Positions 1-8,089 of a DNA stretch of 64,000 nucleotides are shown here, piece by piece. Position 1 is the stretch's first letter; each line of letters starts with the position of its first letter. The notes under the pieces are model-generated. The model saw nothing but the letters and a program-made list of their open reading frames with translations. It did not search any database and had not been told where the DNA came from. Source of the stretch: Rhizobium etli 8C-3 (GTDB lineage: Bacteria; Pseudomonadota; Alphaproteobacteria; Rhizobiales; Rhizobiaceae); NCBI RefSeq assembly GCF_001908375.1, contig NZ_CP017242.1, positions 62,001 through 126,000 of the forward strand, in the 5' to 3' direction. The translations under genes and the position numbers were made by a program.

Positions 1-1
1 A

Positions 2-1048
2 CGCGTTGATCCGCAGAATGGCCATCCCCTATCCTCGAGGTTCTTGAACGAGTGCCTGAGGGAAGGCGCGCGGCGCTTCGGGTGGTCGAGCCGCTCGCCG
101 GTGCCGGGCTCGATGACCGCGGCTGACGGCAGCCTGGTCGGATGGGGCATGGCCTGCGGTATCTACCAGTCGGCGACGACACCGGCGATCGCGACGCTCA
201 GGATCGACGCGCGCGGCCATACCCGCTTTGCCATCTCCGGTCACGAAATGGGTCAGGGCATGCGGACGGCTATCGCGTCGGTGCTGCTTCAGGGCCTCGA
301 TATTGACCCCGAAAGGCTGGAAATCGCTCTCGGTGACACGAGGGCAGCACCGCAGCACATGACCGCCGGATCCTGGGGCACCAATAGCGTCGTGCCGGCG
401 GCCATGCAGGCGGCGCAGCGGATGCAGGCTGCCGTTGCGGACCTGCTGGACGGCCGACAGGTCTCGGGAAATCTTCACCGGAAGCTCGCAAGCATCCGCC
501 GTCCCTTCCTGCAGGTTGAGGTGGCGACCGTGGGACCGGGACAGGATCAGGCCGCGCTAGAGGCCCTGCGTCAGGGCGGCTTTGCCGTCGCCGAATCCGT
601 TTATCCGGAATTCTCGACCTTCAGCTACAGCGCCCACTTTCTGGAGGTGCGCATCGAGCCGCGCACCCGGCGCATTCGGGTGCCGCGGGTGGTAAGCATC
701 GCCGACTGCGGCCGCGTGATAAGCCCGCGGACTGCACACAGCCAGGTGTACGGTGGGGTAATCTGGGGCCTGAGCCATGCCCTGCGCGAAGCGACTGAGA
801 TCGACCCGCGCTACGGCGGTTACCTCAATGAAGACCTGGCCGATTATGTGGTGCCCGTGAATGCCGACATCGGCGAGATCGAGATCGGCCTGATCGACCA
901 GCCGGACCCCCTCTCAAATCCTGCCGGGGTCAAGGGACTGGGCCAGGTCTCGATGGTGGGCATTTCGGCGGCCGTCGCCAACGCCGTCTTCCATGCGACG
1001 GGCAGACGAATACGCGAGTTGCCGATCCGCATCGAACATCTGCTTTAG
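2..1048 (+). CDS. Xanthine dehydrogenase-family molybdopterin-binding large subunit, C-terminal part (runs in from left edge)
   Basis: The frame is already open at base 2, so the gene starts outside the window and about 348 C-terminal residues are visible. They align along their whole length with the C-terminal half of the next gene, for example NECLxxGAxRFGW near the start and HATGxRxRELPxRIEHLL at the end. The family (PaoC/CoxL/XdhB type) carries the molybdenum cytosine-dinucleotide cofactor and hydroxylates aldehydes or N-heterocycles. The family uses a Glu in a GxGE motif as catalytic base. Here codon 944-946 is CAG, so the motif reads KGLGQ. The protein may therefore be inactive or changed in chemistry. 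The stop lies 10 bases before the start of the paralogue, so the two are probably co-transcribed. The partner FeS and FAD subunits are not in view. Confidence 0.85.
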   Translation, partial: RVDPQNGHPLSSRFLNECLREGARRFGWSSRSPVPGSMTAADGSLVGWGMACGIYQSATTPAIATLRIDARGHTRFAISGHEMGQGMRTAIASVLLQGLDIDPERLEIALGDTRAAPQHMTAGSWGTNSVVPAAMQAAQRMQAAVADLLDGRQVSGNLHRKLASIRRPFLQVEVATVGPGQDQAALEALRQGGFAVAESVYPEFSTFSYSAHFLEVRIEPRTRRIRVPRVVSIADCGRVISPRTAHSQVYGGVIWGLSHALREATEIDPRYGGYLNEDLADYVVPVNADIGEIEIGLIDQPDPLSNPAGVKGLGQVSMVGISAAVANAVFHATGRRIRELPIRIEHLL

Positions 1049-1058
1049 GGAGAACCTC

Positions 1059-3230
1059 ATGACCACCACACCGTTCAAGGACCGGCCGAGAATTGACGCT
1101 TTTGACAAGGTTCGGGGCGCAACGGCCTATGCCGCCGACATTCCCGTGCCGGGAATGCTATACGCAATGCTCGTACCATCGGTGGTGGCCAAAGGCCGTA
1201 TCGCGACCCTCCACGTCGAAGACGCCGTCAACGTGCCGGGCGTGGTGCGTATACTGACGCCAGACGATTTTCCGCCGCCACCGGAGCCGGTGCGCTTCCC
1301 CAACGCTGACGCGCCGCCGACCCTTCATCGAGACATCGCCTTCCGTGGCCAGCCGATCGCGCTGGTCGTCGCCGAGACGTTGGAGGCGGCGACGGAGGGA
1401 GCTGAGCGCGTGGCGGCGACATTCGAGACACAGCCGTTCGCGGCCACCAAGCGCAGCGCGCTCGCAGTCCGCGAGGAGGCGCGGCCAACCGCTTTCGGCG
1501 ATGCTGAAGCCGCTCTGGCGCAAGCTACCATGACGGTGGATGTCGAATATGAATCACCAGCCCAGCATCACAATCCGATCGAGCTGATTTCCACGACTGC
1601 TGTCTGGGCGGATGGCCGGTTGACCATTTATGAAGGGACCCAGTTCGCCAGTGGGATCAAGGAGGTTGTTGCGCGGATCCTGCGGATTGATCCGGGCATT
1701 GTCGACGTTAAAAGCCCGTCGGTCGGCGGAGCATTCGGTCAAAAGGGTTGGGTACAGCAGCAAACGGCCATCATCGCCCGGGCAGCTATGTTGCTCGGAC
1801 GGCCGGTCAAGCTGGTCACCCCGCGGGGGCAGATATTTCACCTTGCCAAGTTCCGGCCAAACAGCACGCACCGCATCAAGCTTGGAGCCGATGCTGCGGG
1901 AAAAATGACGGGCGTACATTATGTCGCCGATCAGCAGCAGTCCCGCCGAGGTACCTTTCCGCCCGATTATCATGCTGGCCCCACACGCTTGTACGGCATT
2001 CGAAACTATTATGGTGGCGGCTTGGACTACAGGATCGACACCCAACCTCCTGGGCATATGCGCGCACCGCACGAGCATCCGGCTTGCTTCGCCTTTGAAT
2101 GCGCGGTTGACGAATTGGCGTATAGCCATGGCGCGGACCCGGTCGATTTCCGCATCGCCAACGATACCCGCGTCGATCCTCAGAACGGCCGGCCACTGTC
2201 GTCCCGTCATCTCAATGAATGCCTCAGCCGCGGCGCCCAACGTTTTGGCTGGTCGAAACGCACGCACAAGGCCGGATCCATGCGGGCGGCGGACGGCTCG
2301 CTGGTCGGCTGGGGTGTTGCGAGTGGCATCTATCCCGCACTGGTCACTGCGACCGTGGCGACGCTTCGCATCAGTGCGGACGGTACGACACGTTTCGCGA
2401 CAACGCACCACGAATTCGGCCAGGGTATCAAAACTGCGATTGGCGCCGTACTGCTCGACGGTCTGGAGATAGACGCGGGAAAGCTCGACATTGTCCTTGG
2501 CGACACAACCGTTGCTCCCCAGCAGATCACAGCCGGGTCCTGGGGAACATTCAGCGTGGTGCCGACTGCAGCACTCGCTGTCGAGCGGATGCGCGCCGCG
2601 ATATCCGAACTGCTCGCAGGCAGGCAGGTTTCCGGAACCATTCACCAGCAGCTCGCCGCCATACGCCGCCCGTTTTTGACTGTTGAGGTTTCGCTGCTCG
2701 GGCCCGGTCAGGATGCCGCAGCACTGGAACGGTTGCGCAGAGGGCAATATGCGATCGCCGGTCCGACCTTTCCCGAATTTACCGCAATGAGCTACATTGC
2801 CCATTTTGTTGAGGTTCAGGTCGAGCCGACCACCCGGCGCATCAGGATGCCGCGCGTGGTGAGTGTCGCCGATTGCGGGCGCGTTGTCAGCCCGCGCACT
2901 GCGGTCAGTCAGGTGCGTGGCGGCGTCGTGTGGGCCTTCGGCGCAGCACTTCGTGAGGCCACCGAAGTCGATCCGCGCTTCGGCGGTTTCCTTAACAATG
3001 ATCTCGCCGACTACGTGGTGCCGGTGAACGCCGATATTGGGGAGATCGAGGTCGACTTCATCAATGAACCCGACCCGGTGGCAAATAGCGTAGGGGTGAA
3101 GGGACTGGGCGAGGTGGCGATGGTCGGCGCATCGGCAGCTATCGTGAATGCAATCTTTCATGCAACCGGCAAGCGGCTGCGGGAATTGCCGGTTCGGATC
3201 GAGCATCTCCTGCAGGTTCCGATTCCCTAG
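1059..3230 (+). CDS. Xanthine dehydrogenase-family molybdopterin-binding large subunit (tandem paralogue)
   Basis: This 723-residue protein has the usual length of a PaoC/YagR-type aldehyde oxidoreductase large subunit. ATG 1059 is preferred over an in-frame ATG at 993 because AGGGAG precedes it and it follows the upstream stop directly. The N-terminal a/b-hammerhead domain covers roughly residues 10-120. The molybdopterin domain includes GGAFGQKG near residue 223 and KGLGE near residue 685, whose Glu is the expected catalytic base. No signal peptide is seen, so the protein is cytoplasmic unless carried by a partner. It is a tandem duplicate of the preceding gene. The substrate cannot be read from sequence; an aldehyde or aromatic heterocycle is likely. 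Confidence 0.88.
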   Translation: MTTTPFKDRPRIDAFDKVRGATAYAADIPVPGMLYAMLVPSVVAKGRIATLHVEDAVNVPGVVRILTPDDFPPPPEPVRFPNADAPPTLHRDIAFRGQPIALVVAETLEAATEGAERVAATFETQPFAATKRSALAVREEARPTAFGDAEAALAQATMTVDVEYESPAQHHNPIELISTTAVWADGRLTIYEGTQFASGIKEVVARILRIDPGIVDVKSPSVGGAFGQKGWVQQQTAIIARAAMLLGRPVKLVTPRGQIFHLAKFRPNSTHRIKLGADAAGKMTGVHYVADQQQSRRGTFPPDYHAGPTRLYGIRNYYGGGLDYRIDTQPPGHMRAPHEHPACFAFECAVDELAYSHGADPVDFRIANDTRVDPQNGRPLSSRHLNECLSRGAQRFGWSKRTHKAGSMRAADGSLVGWGVASGIYPALVTATVATLRISADGTTRFATTHHEFGQGIKTAIGAVLLDGLEIDAGKLDIVLGDTTVAPQQITAGSWGTFSVVPTAALAVERMRAAISELLAGRQVSGTIHQQLAAIRRPFLTVEVSLLGPGQDAAALERLRRGQYAIAGPTFPEFTAMSYIAHFVEVQVEPTTRRIRMPRVVSVADCGRVVSPRTAVSQVRGGVVWAFGAALREATEVDPRFGGFLNNDLADYVVPVNADIGEIEVDFINEPDPVANSVGVKGLGEVAMVGASAAIVNAIFHATGKRLRELPVRIEHLLQVPIP

Positions 3231-3310
3231 AGGTGGTAATAATCAAGTGGGGCCGCGGCACCAAACGTGAAGCGGCAGGGACTGTCCTATTTGTGTTCAG
3301 GTCGCGTCGA

Positions 3311-3330
3311 AAGGGGCCGGTCCGGCCCCT
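3311..3330 (+). terminator. Possible terminator hairpin after the dehydrogenase pair
   Basis: GGGGCCGG (3313-3320) and CCGGCCCC (3322-3329) form a perfect GC-rich stem around a single T, 80 bases after the stop at 3230. There is no clear T-run after it, so a canonical intrinsic terminator is not proved. Confidence 0.35.
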
Positions 3331-3725
3331 ATGCGGAAAGCCGCCATCCAGACTCCAGCAATCGCCTCCCTTCAGAAGCTACGGCAATCTGCTAGCTTCG
3401 ATGCCTTGAGTCTCAGGACATGTTCGCTGTCCCGGTTTTTGTCGTGCAACACCAATGCGCCTTTGCGGCGCCTTCGAGCGCTTGTTTAGGCGAGGGCTGG
3501 CATATCCCGAGGAGGGGATTTGCTCAACCGCCCCAAGCTGCGACGGCGATAATTCTGCTCAGACCGGAGAGGGGCCGCCGCGGAAGTATTTGCGACCTTG
3601 CCGCGGACGGTGCCTTGAATGAACTGCGAGCAGTTAGTTCGGACGGTTGGCGCCCTCATAATAGTCGCCGCTGTCGAACGGGCGACGATCATCGCGGGTG
3701 GTCTCGCCAAACACCGACTGCGCGC

Positions 3726-3818
3726 TCAGGCTCCCGCCGCGTCGGTCATTTGAGCAAAGGGGCCGACATTCATGATCTCGGCATTGTTCACCACCACATC
3801 AACCCCGCCGAAGGTGGA
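3726..3818 (-). pseudogene. Short-chain dehydrogenase/reductase fragment
   Basis: Read on the minus strand, codons from 3812 down to a TGA at 3728-3726 give FGGVDVVVNNAEIMNVGPFA and a few more residues. This is the central SDR motif region, with NNAG changed to NNAE. Only about 28 codons survive, with no Rossmann N-terminus and no YxxxK. The fragment abuts, head to head, the point where the AraC gene on the plus strand loses its N-terminus. That suggests one rearrangement joined the two pieces. The rest of 3231-3725 holds no gene I can support. A minus-strand frame ending at about 3630 reads like a protein tail but was not recognised. Confidence 0.55.
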
Positions 3819-4524
3819 GTGTCTTGTCGTAAGCGTGGAACTGCCGGCCAGCGGGCGGATCGTCGAGGCGAACCCCGACGTGCCCTATATCGGCGTCACC
3901 ATAGATCTCGACGTGACGGTGATGCGCGAGGTGGTAGAACAATTGGATGAGCCGCCTGTCCCACCTGTCAGCCACGGTCCCTGCATGTTCGTGAGCCAGG
4001 TCGATGTACCTCTGGCGGATTGCATCCAGCGTCTTGTCAGGCTGTCCGAGACGCCGAAAGCGATCCCGATCCTCTACCCCTCCATCGTACGCGAGATCTG
4101 CTTCTGGCTTCTGAACAGCCCGCATGGAGGCGAACTCTATAGGTTGGCGTTACCCGAATCGAATATCGAGCGGGTCGTGAAAGCCATCTCCATGCTGCAC
4201 ACGAACTTCGCCCAGACGCTGCATGTGGAGCATCTGGCCGAGGTCGCGCGAATGAGCCCGTCGTCGTTCCATCAGCACTTCAAGGCGCTCACCTCGATGA
4301 CGCCGCTCCAGTTCCAAAAGCAGCTGCGCCTTCTCGAGGCAAGGCGACTGATGGTGGCTGAAGCTGCAAGCGTAGCAGAGGCTGCCTATCAGGTCGGCTA
4401 CGAGAGCGCTTCGCAATTCAGCCGCGAATACTGCCGGATGTTTGGCGCTGCGCCGAAGCGTGACGCGATGAACCAGCAGCGCTTGAATAGCGAATATGCC
4501 AGCCGCACAGTTCGTACTGCGTAA
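3772..4524 (+). CDS. AraC-family transcriptional regulator, N-terminally truncated
   Basis: From about codon 15 the protein matches the AraC_N plus HTH_18 family: VECLVVSVELPASGR, then YIGVTIDLDV, then two helix-turn-helix units in the last 100 residues (MSPSSFHQHFKALTSM and VGYESASQFSREY). The family is normally near 300 residues. This frame has 250, and the first dozen come from sequence shared with an SDR fragment on the other strand. About 80 N-terminal residues of the effector domain are therefore missing, replaced by a junction. The DNA-binding half is intact, so a constitutive or dead regulator is possible. A second, more damaged copy of the same family lies at 15332-15957. Confidence 0.65.
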   Translation: MISALFTTTSTPPKVECLVVSVELPASGRIVEANPDVPYIGVTIDLDVTVMREVVEQLDEPPVPPVSHGPCMFVSQVDVPLADCIQRLVRLSETPKAIPILYPSIVREICFWLLNSPHGGELYRLALPESNIERVVKAISMLHTNFAQTLHVEHLAEVARMSPSSFHQHFKALTSMTPLQFQKQLRLLEARRLMVAEAASVAEAAYQVGYESASQFSREYCRMFGAAPKRDAMNQQRLNSEYASRTVRTA

Positions 4525-4642
4525 ATCGCGCGCCGGGAAGGCGGCTCTTTACAGTCTTTGATAAGAGCGGCCTTCTCGAAAAGAAATAGTGTTCTGACGG
4601 ACGTGCGGAAATCCCCGTTAGACAACGTCCCGTCGCGATGAG

Positions 4643-4963
4643 TTAATGAAGTCTCAAGTGCCCGAAGCGGCGAGGGGAGCGGTTGCCGGCCAGTTCGATG
4701 ATGGCCCCAGATGTCAATCCTAAGCTTGTCACGGCGCCAAAGCGACCTTCTTCAAAACGGCGGCGAACATCCAGGCGTATCCCTACCCGACAAGGCGCAT
4801 CTCCGCAGAAGGCATGCGCTCCGCCCCAAGTGATCCCTAGGTGCTGGCGCGTGCGAGGGTAGATGGCTGTCTGTTTCTGGACCTGGCAGCGACCGACACT
4901 GACCGCCAGTGGCGGTTTCGGGGTGGCGGTCACGCGCAAGTGACGGGGTATGCTCGAGGCCAC
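4643..4963 (-). pseudogene. Decayed cytochrome P450 C-terminal fragment
   Basis: The 106-codon minus-strand frame contains HLGITWGGAHAFCGDAPC followed by RVGIRLDVRRRFEE, then ELAGNRSPRRFGHLRLH at the end. This resembles the P450 haem loop (FGxGxHxCxGxxLAR) with one extra residue, followed by the helix and short tail that end bacterial P450s. The match is by eye and the loop is degenerate, so any product is unlikely to bind haem normally. Nothing else is recognised between 4525 and 5182. Confidence 0.4.
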
Positions 4964-5182
4964 CGCTGCTGGAAAGCCGGTGTATGAGAAAATAGGTCTC
5001 CGCCAGAACTCGTTACTTCAGCTGTTTTCCCGACAGCCCGGCTAGACAAGGTGCATAGCGCGCAGGCTGGAATCGCCGGCAACATTCGGGCGTGACGAAG
5101 TTGGTAGATGAGACGGATGCGAAATGCGCTGTCCCGACGGATGTGTCGGATGATTTCCGCCCGCCCGCCTCACTATTCTTGG

Positions 5183-6076
5183 CTACCATCTCTGGTTACG
5201 GATGTATCCGAGGAAAGCCCGCACGGCTGCGCTCGTATGCCGCCGGCTCGGATAATACAGGTACCAACTCGGCAGCTTCTGTTTCCAGTCGCTGAGCAAT
5301 TCGATAACTCTGCCTTGTTCGACATCATCACGAACATAATCCTCAAACAGATGAGCGATGCCCGATCCCGCAAGCGCGGCCTGGCGCTCTTGATGCGCTG
5401 AACTCAGTGTCAACCGACCTTTCGGGGTGATTTCCACTTCCTCGCCTTCCCTTTCAAATTTCCACGTCACCATGGTTCCGCCGGGGAAACGGCGACGAAT
5501 ACAGTCGTGCTGCAAGAGATCGCGCGGTGAGTCGGGTCGACCGCGGCTGCGAAGATAATCGGGCGAGGCCACGATCGCATATCGCAGGGCGGGGCCGAGG
5601 GGCATGGCGATCATATCCTGGGCAAGTTGATTTCCGAAGCGCACACCAGCATCGAAACCCTGCTCCACGATATCGATGATCGCAGCGTCGCTGACGATCT
5701 CGACGTTGACGTCGGGATAGATCTTCATGAACTCAAAGGCCAAAGGGCACAGGATGTGATCGGCGGCCGGACCCGGTGCATTGATGCGCACGGTGCCGGA
5801 TGGGCGATCGCGAAGCTGGTTGAGATCGTCGATCGCTGTCCTGATGTCGTAAAGGGCGGGCCTTAGACGCTCCAGAAGCTGCTCGCCCGCTTCAGTCGGC
5901 GCAACGCTGCGTGTCGTTCGGTTCAGCAGCCGGATGCCCAGCGCTTCCTCAAGGACGCTGATCGATTGACTGATGGCGGACGAAGAAACGCCCCTGCCAA
6001 GCGCGGCGGCTCGAAAGCCGCCACAGCGTACGACGTCTTCAAAGATCTCCAAGCTGTCAAGGCGCAGTGGCCGCAT
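5183..6076 (-). CDS. LysR-family transcriptional regulator
   Basis: The 297-residue product has normal LysR length. The N-terminal winged HTH covers residues 1-60 (LDSLEIFEDVVRCGGF, then SSSAISQSISVLEEALGIRL). It is followed by a substrate-binding domain of the subgroup that acts on small aromatic or oxidised compounds. The open frame extends upstream to 6310, but ATG 6076 matches the conserved family N-terminus. The gene is divergent from the MBL-fold gene at 6228, which heads a run of exported enzymes, so it probably controls that run. An imperfect dyad lies in the gap. Confidence 0.9.
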   Translation of the reverse strand: MRPLRLDSLEIFEDVVRCGGFRAAALGRGVSSSAISQSISVLEEALGIRLLNRTTRSVAPTEAGEQLLERLRPALYDIRTAIDDLNQLRDRPSGTVRINAPGPAADHILCPLAFEFMKIYPDVNVEIVSDAAIIDIVEQGFDAGVRFGNQLAQDMIAMPLGPALRYAIVASPDYLRSRGRPDSPRDLLQHDCIRRRFPGGTMVTWKFEREGEEVEITPKGRLTLSSAHQERQAALAGSGIAHLFEDYVRDDVEQGRVIELLSDWKQKLPSWYLYYPSRRHTSAAVRAFLGYIRNQRW

Positions 6077-6094
6077 TGCAAAGTCCTGCTTAAT

Positions 6095-6118
6095 AAGTTG
6101 ATCCGTTTTGATTAGCTT
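6095..6118. promoter_or_regulatory. Candidate LysR operator between divergent genes
   Basis: AAGTTGATC (6095-6103) and GATTAGCTT (6110-6118) are inverted copies with two mismatches, separated by six bases. The dyad is AT-rich against a GC-rich background and lies just upstream of the LysR start. Position and symmetry fit a LysR-type site. The assignment is inference. Confidence 0.4.
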
Positions 6119-6227
6119 ATCCGTGCGCCCGATCTGTGTCATCCCTAGAGAACATGCCGCGAGGCGGCGCCAACGGTCATCGCGGCCACGCCAACGCGCG
6201 AGCATGTATTTGAACGGGATCAGAACT

Positions 6228-7223
6228 ATGGGCGAAATCACACTGAATCGCAGGAAGATCATGCTGACAGCCGCGTCGGCCGTGGCGGGACTGGCCTTGC
6301 CGACCGGCACGGCCTTTGTACAGGCTGCTCCCGTCGCGTCGCCCGGAATTCAGGGCGGAAATGTCGGCCATTACCGCTTTCGCGTCGGCGACATCTCAGC
6401 GACCGTGTTGAGCGACGGGCTGATCGGTGGCCCTCCGCGGGTCTACGCCAGCAATGCGCCGGAGGCAGAACTGCAGGATGTTCTGAGACGTGCCTTCCTG
6501 CCGACCGACCGTATGACGCTGAATCTCAACACGCTGCTTATCGAGACGAGTGGTAGGCGGATCCTCCTCGAGGCCGGAGCCGGCCAGACCATGGGCCCGC
6601 AAGGCGGCCGCATATTCGAGAACCTGGCCGGCATCGGTTTACGGCCCGAGGACATCGACGTTGTGGTTGTCTCGCACACGCATCCCGACCATGTCGGCAA
6701 TCTTCGAACCGCGGATGGCGGCAAGGCGTTTCCGCGGGCGAGTGTCTTTGCGCCTCGGGCCGATTGGGACTTCTTCGTCCGTAACAGTCCAGACCTTTCC
6801 TATATGCCGGTGCCTGAGGACTTCCGCCGCAATTTCGCAGCGGCCATCAAGCGGAGCGTCGAACCCGTCATCGACGAGATCGAGTTGTATGAAGCCGGCG
6901 CGGAGATCGTCCCCGGGCTGACCACGCTTCCGGCATTCGGCCACACCCCCGGCATGGCGAACTTCCTTGTTCAATCCGGGAGCGACCAGCTCCTGCTGAC
7001 CGCCGATCTCGCCTACCATCCGATCGTCAATGTCGACCGGCCCTGGGTGCCTGGGCCAGATCGCGACAAAGACACCGCGCTCGCCTCCCGCCGCCGCATC
7101 TTCGACATGGCGGTGGCAGACCGGCTCCTCGTTCTCGGCTTCCACTACCCGTTCCCGGGCCTTGGCCGAATGCTCAAGACGGACGCCGGCTATGCCTGGG
7201 TCCCGGTCAATTGGCAGTTCTAA
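6228..7223 (+). CDS. MBL-fold metallohydrolase with Tat-type signal
   Basis: From ATG 6228 the N-terminus reads NRRKIMLTAASAVAGLALP, a twin-arginine plus hydrophobic segment, so export to the periplasm is likely. The body is a metallo-beta-lactamase fold: SHTHPDHVGN gives the HxHxDH zinc ligands near residue 150, FGHTPGM supplies the next His, LTADLA the bridging Asp, and GFHYPFPG the last His. Relatives include lactonases and other hydrolases, so the substrate is open. The frame continues upstream to 6108, but that part lacks homology-like character. Next downstream is an intradiol dioxygenase, 25 bases away, suggesting an operon. Confidence 0.85.
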   Translation: MGEITLNRRKIMLTAASAVAGLALPTGTAFVQAAPVASPGIQGGNVGHYRFRVGDISATVLSDGLIGGPPRVYASNAPEAELQDVLRRAFLPTDRMTLNLNTLLIETSGRRILLEAGAGQTMGPQGGRIFENLAGIGLRPEDIDVVVVSHTHPDHVGNLRTADGGKAFPRASVFAPRADWDFFVRNSPDLSYMPVPEDFRRNFAAAIKRSVEPVIDEIELYEAGAEIVPGLTTLPAFGHTPGMANFLVQSGSDQLLLTADLAYHPIVNVDRPWVPGPDRDKDTALASRRRIFDMAVADRLLVLGFHYPFPGLGRMLKTDAGYAWVPVNWQF

Positions 7224-7248
7224 TCCGGTGAAGCATGGAGGCCCTGCA

Positions 7249-7833
7249 ATGACGTCATCAAGGCGCGCACTTCTATCGGGTTTTCTCGCCATGCCGCTCG
7301 TGCCGCTGGCCGGAGCCACGGCTTTCGGCCAGGGGGCGCCGCTGCTGCCGCTGACACGCGCCTGCGCCGACGGAGATGAACCGACGCCGGCTCGCGAGGC
7401 CGGCCCGTTCTTCAAGCCGAACTCACCGCTGAAGCAGGATCTCTATCTGGAGGCGCCCCGCGGCGAGCGCATCACCGTCGCCGGCTACGTCCTCGATGAT
7501 CGCTGTCGCCCCATACCGCGTAGCCTTGTCGAGATCTGGCAAGCGGATGAAAACGGCGAGTACGATCGTCAGGGTTTCCGTCTGCGGGGACATCAGTTCG
7601 CTGACGAGCAGGGACGCTGGTGGTTCAACAGCGTCGTGCCGGCGCTGTATCCGGGACGCACGCGACACTTCCATCTCAGAGTCCAACGGCCGGGCGGAGA
7701 TGTCCTTACGACGCAGCTCTTCTTTCCGGGCGAGCCGGGCAATGCGCGCGACCGGATCTTCGACGAAACGCTGCTCATGACCATTAGCCCCGCAGGCGAC
7801 GGTCAGTTCGCACGCTTCGACTTTGTGGTCTGA
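7249..7833 (+). CDS. Intradiol ring-cleavage dioxygenase-like protein with Tat-type signal
   Basis: ATG 7249 follows a GGAGG-like site (ATGGAGG). The product, about 194 residues, begins TSSRRALLSGFL, a Tat-like signal. The catalytic domain shows the intradiol pattern: EIWQADENGEYD with the first Tyr ligand near residue 104, then YPGRTRHFHLRV with the second Tyr and the two His ligands near 130-140. Known members open catechol-type rings between the hydroxyls using non-haem Fe(III). Exported, short members of this fold exist whose substrates are poorly known. It lies between an exported hydrolase and an exported reductase. Confidence 0.85.
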   Translation: MTSSRRALLSGFLAMPLVPLAGATAFGQGAPLLPLTRACADGDEPTPAREAGPFFKPNSPLKQDLYLEAPRGERITVAGYVLDDRCRPIPRSLVEIWQADENGEYDRQGFRLRGHQFADEQGRWWFNSVVPALYPGRTRHFHLRVQRPGGDVLTTQLFFPGEPGNARDRIFDETLLMTISPAGDGQFARFDFVV

Positions 7834-7917
7834 GCCATGGATATCTCAGCCATCCAAACTCGCCGCGCCACCGGCTCCTCGCGGGTCGGAGCGGTCATCG
7901 CACGTCGCTTAGCGGCA

Positions 7918-8009
7918 GTGACCGAGCCGTCGTGCGCGCAAACGCGATCTCTCATGCCACTGGGCGGCGTCTTCGAGAGCCGCCGATCCGCATCGAAGGT
8001 CTGTTCTAG
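7918..8009 (+). pseudogene. C-terminal remnant of a third molybdopterin large subunit
   Basis: In the frame that ends at TAG 8007-8009 the codons read ANAISHATGRRLREPPIRIE followed by GLF and stop. This matches the last 25 residues of the two paralogues at the left edge (NAVFHATGRRIRELPIRIEHLL). Nothing upstream resembles the rest of that gene. It is a scrap of a third copy lying between the dioxygenase and the aldo/keto reductase. Confidence 0.7.
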
Positions 8010-8089
8010 GTGGTTCGGTCAGTCACCCAGCCCGCGATGCGCAGAGGTCCGTGCATGAAGTCAAGCTTACAACAAAGGAGACTATTGCA

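Noticed and set aside
3420..3950. Plus-strand 176-codon open frame
   Set aside because: It overlaps the AraC start and the SDR fragment in other frames, and its Arg-rich composition looks like a shadow.
7837..8058. Plus-strand 73-codon open frame
   Set aside because: The real signal in this stretch is another frame with the molybdopterin subunit tail; this frame has no family character.
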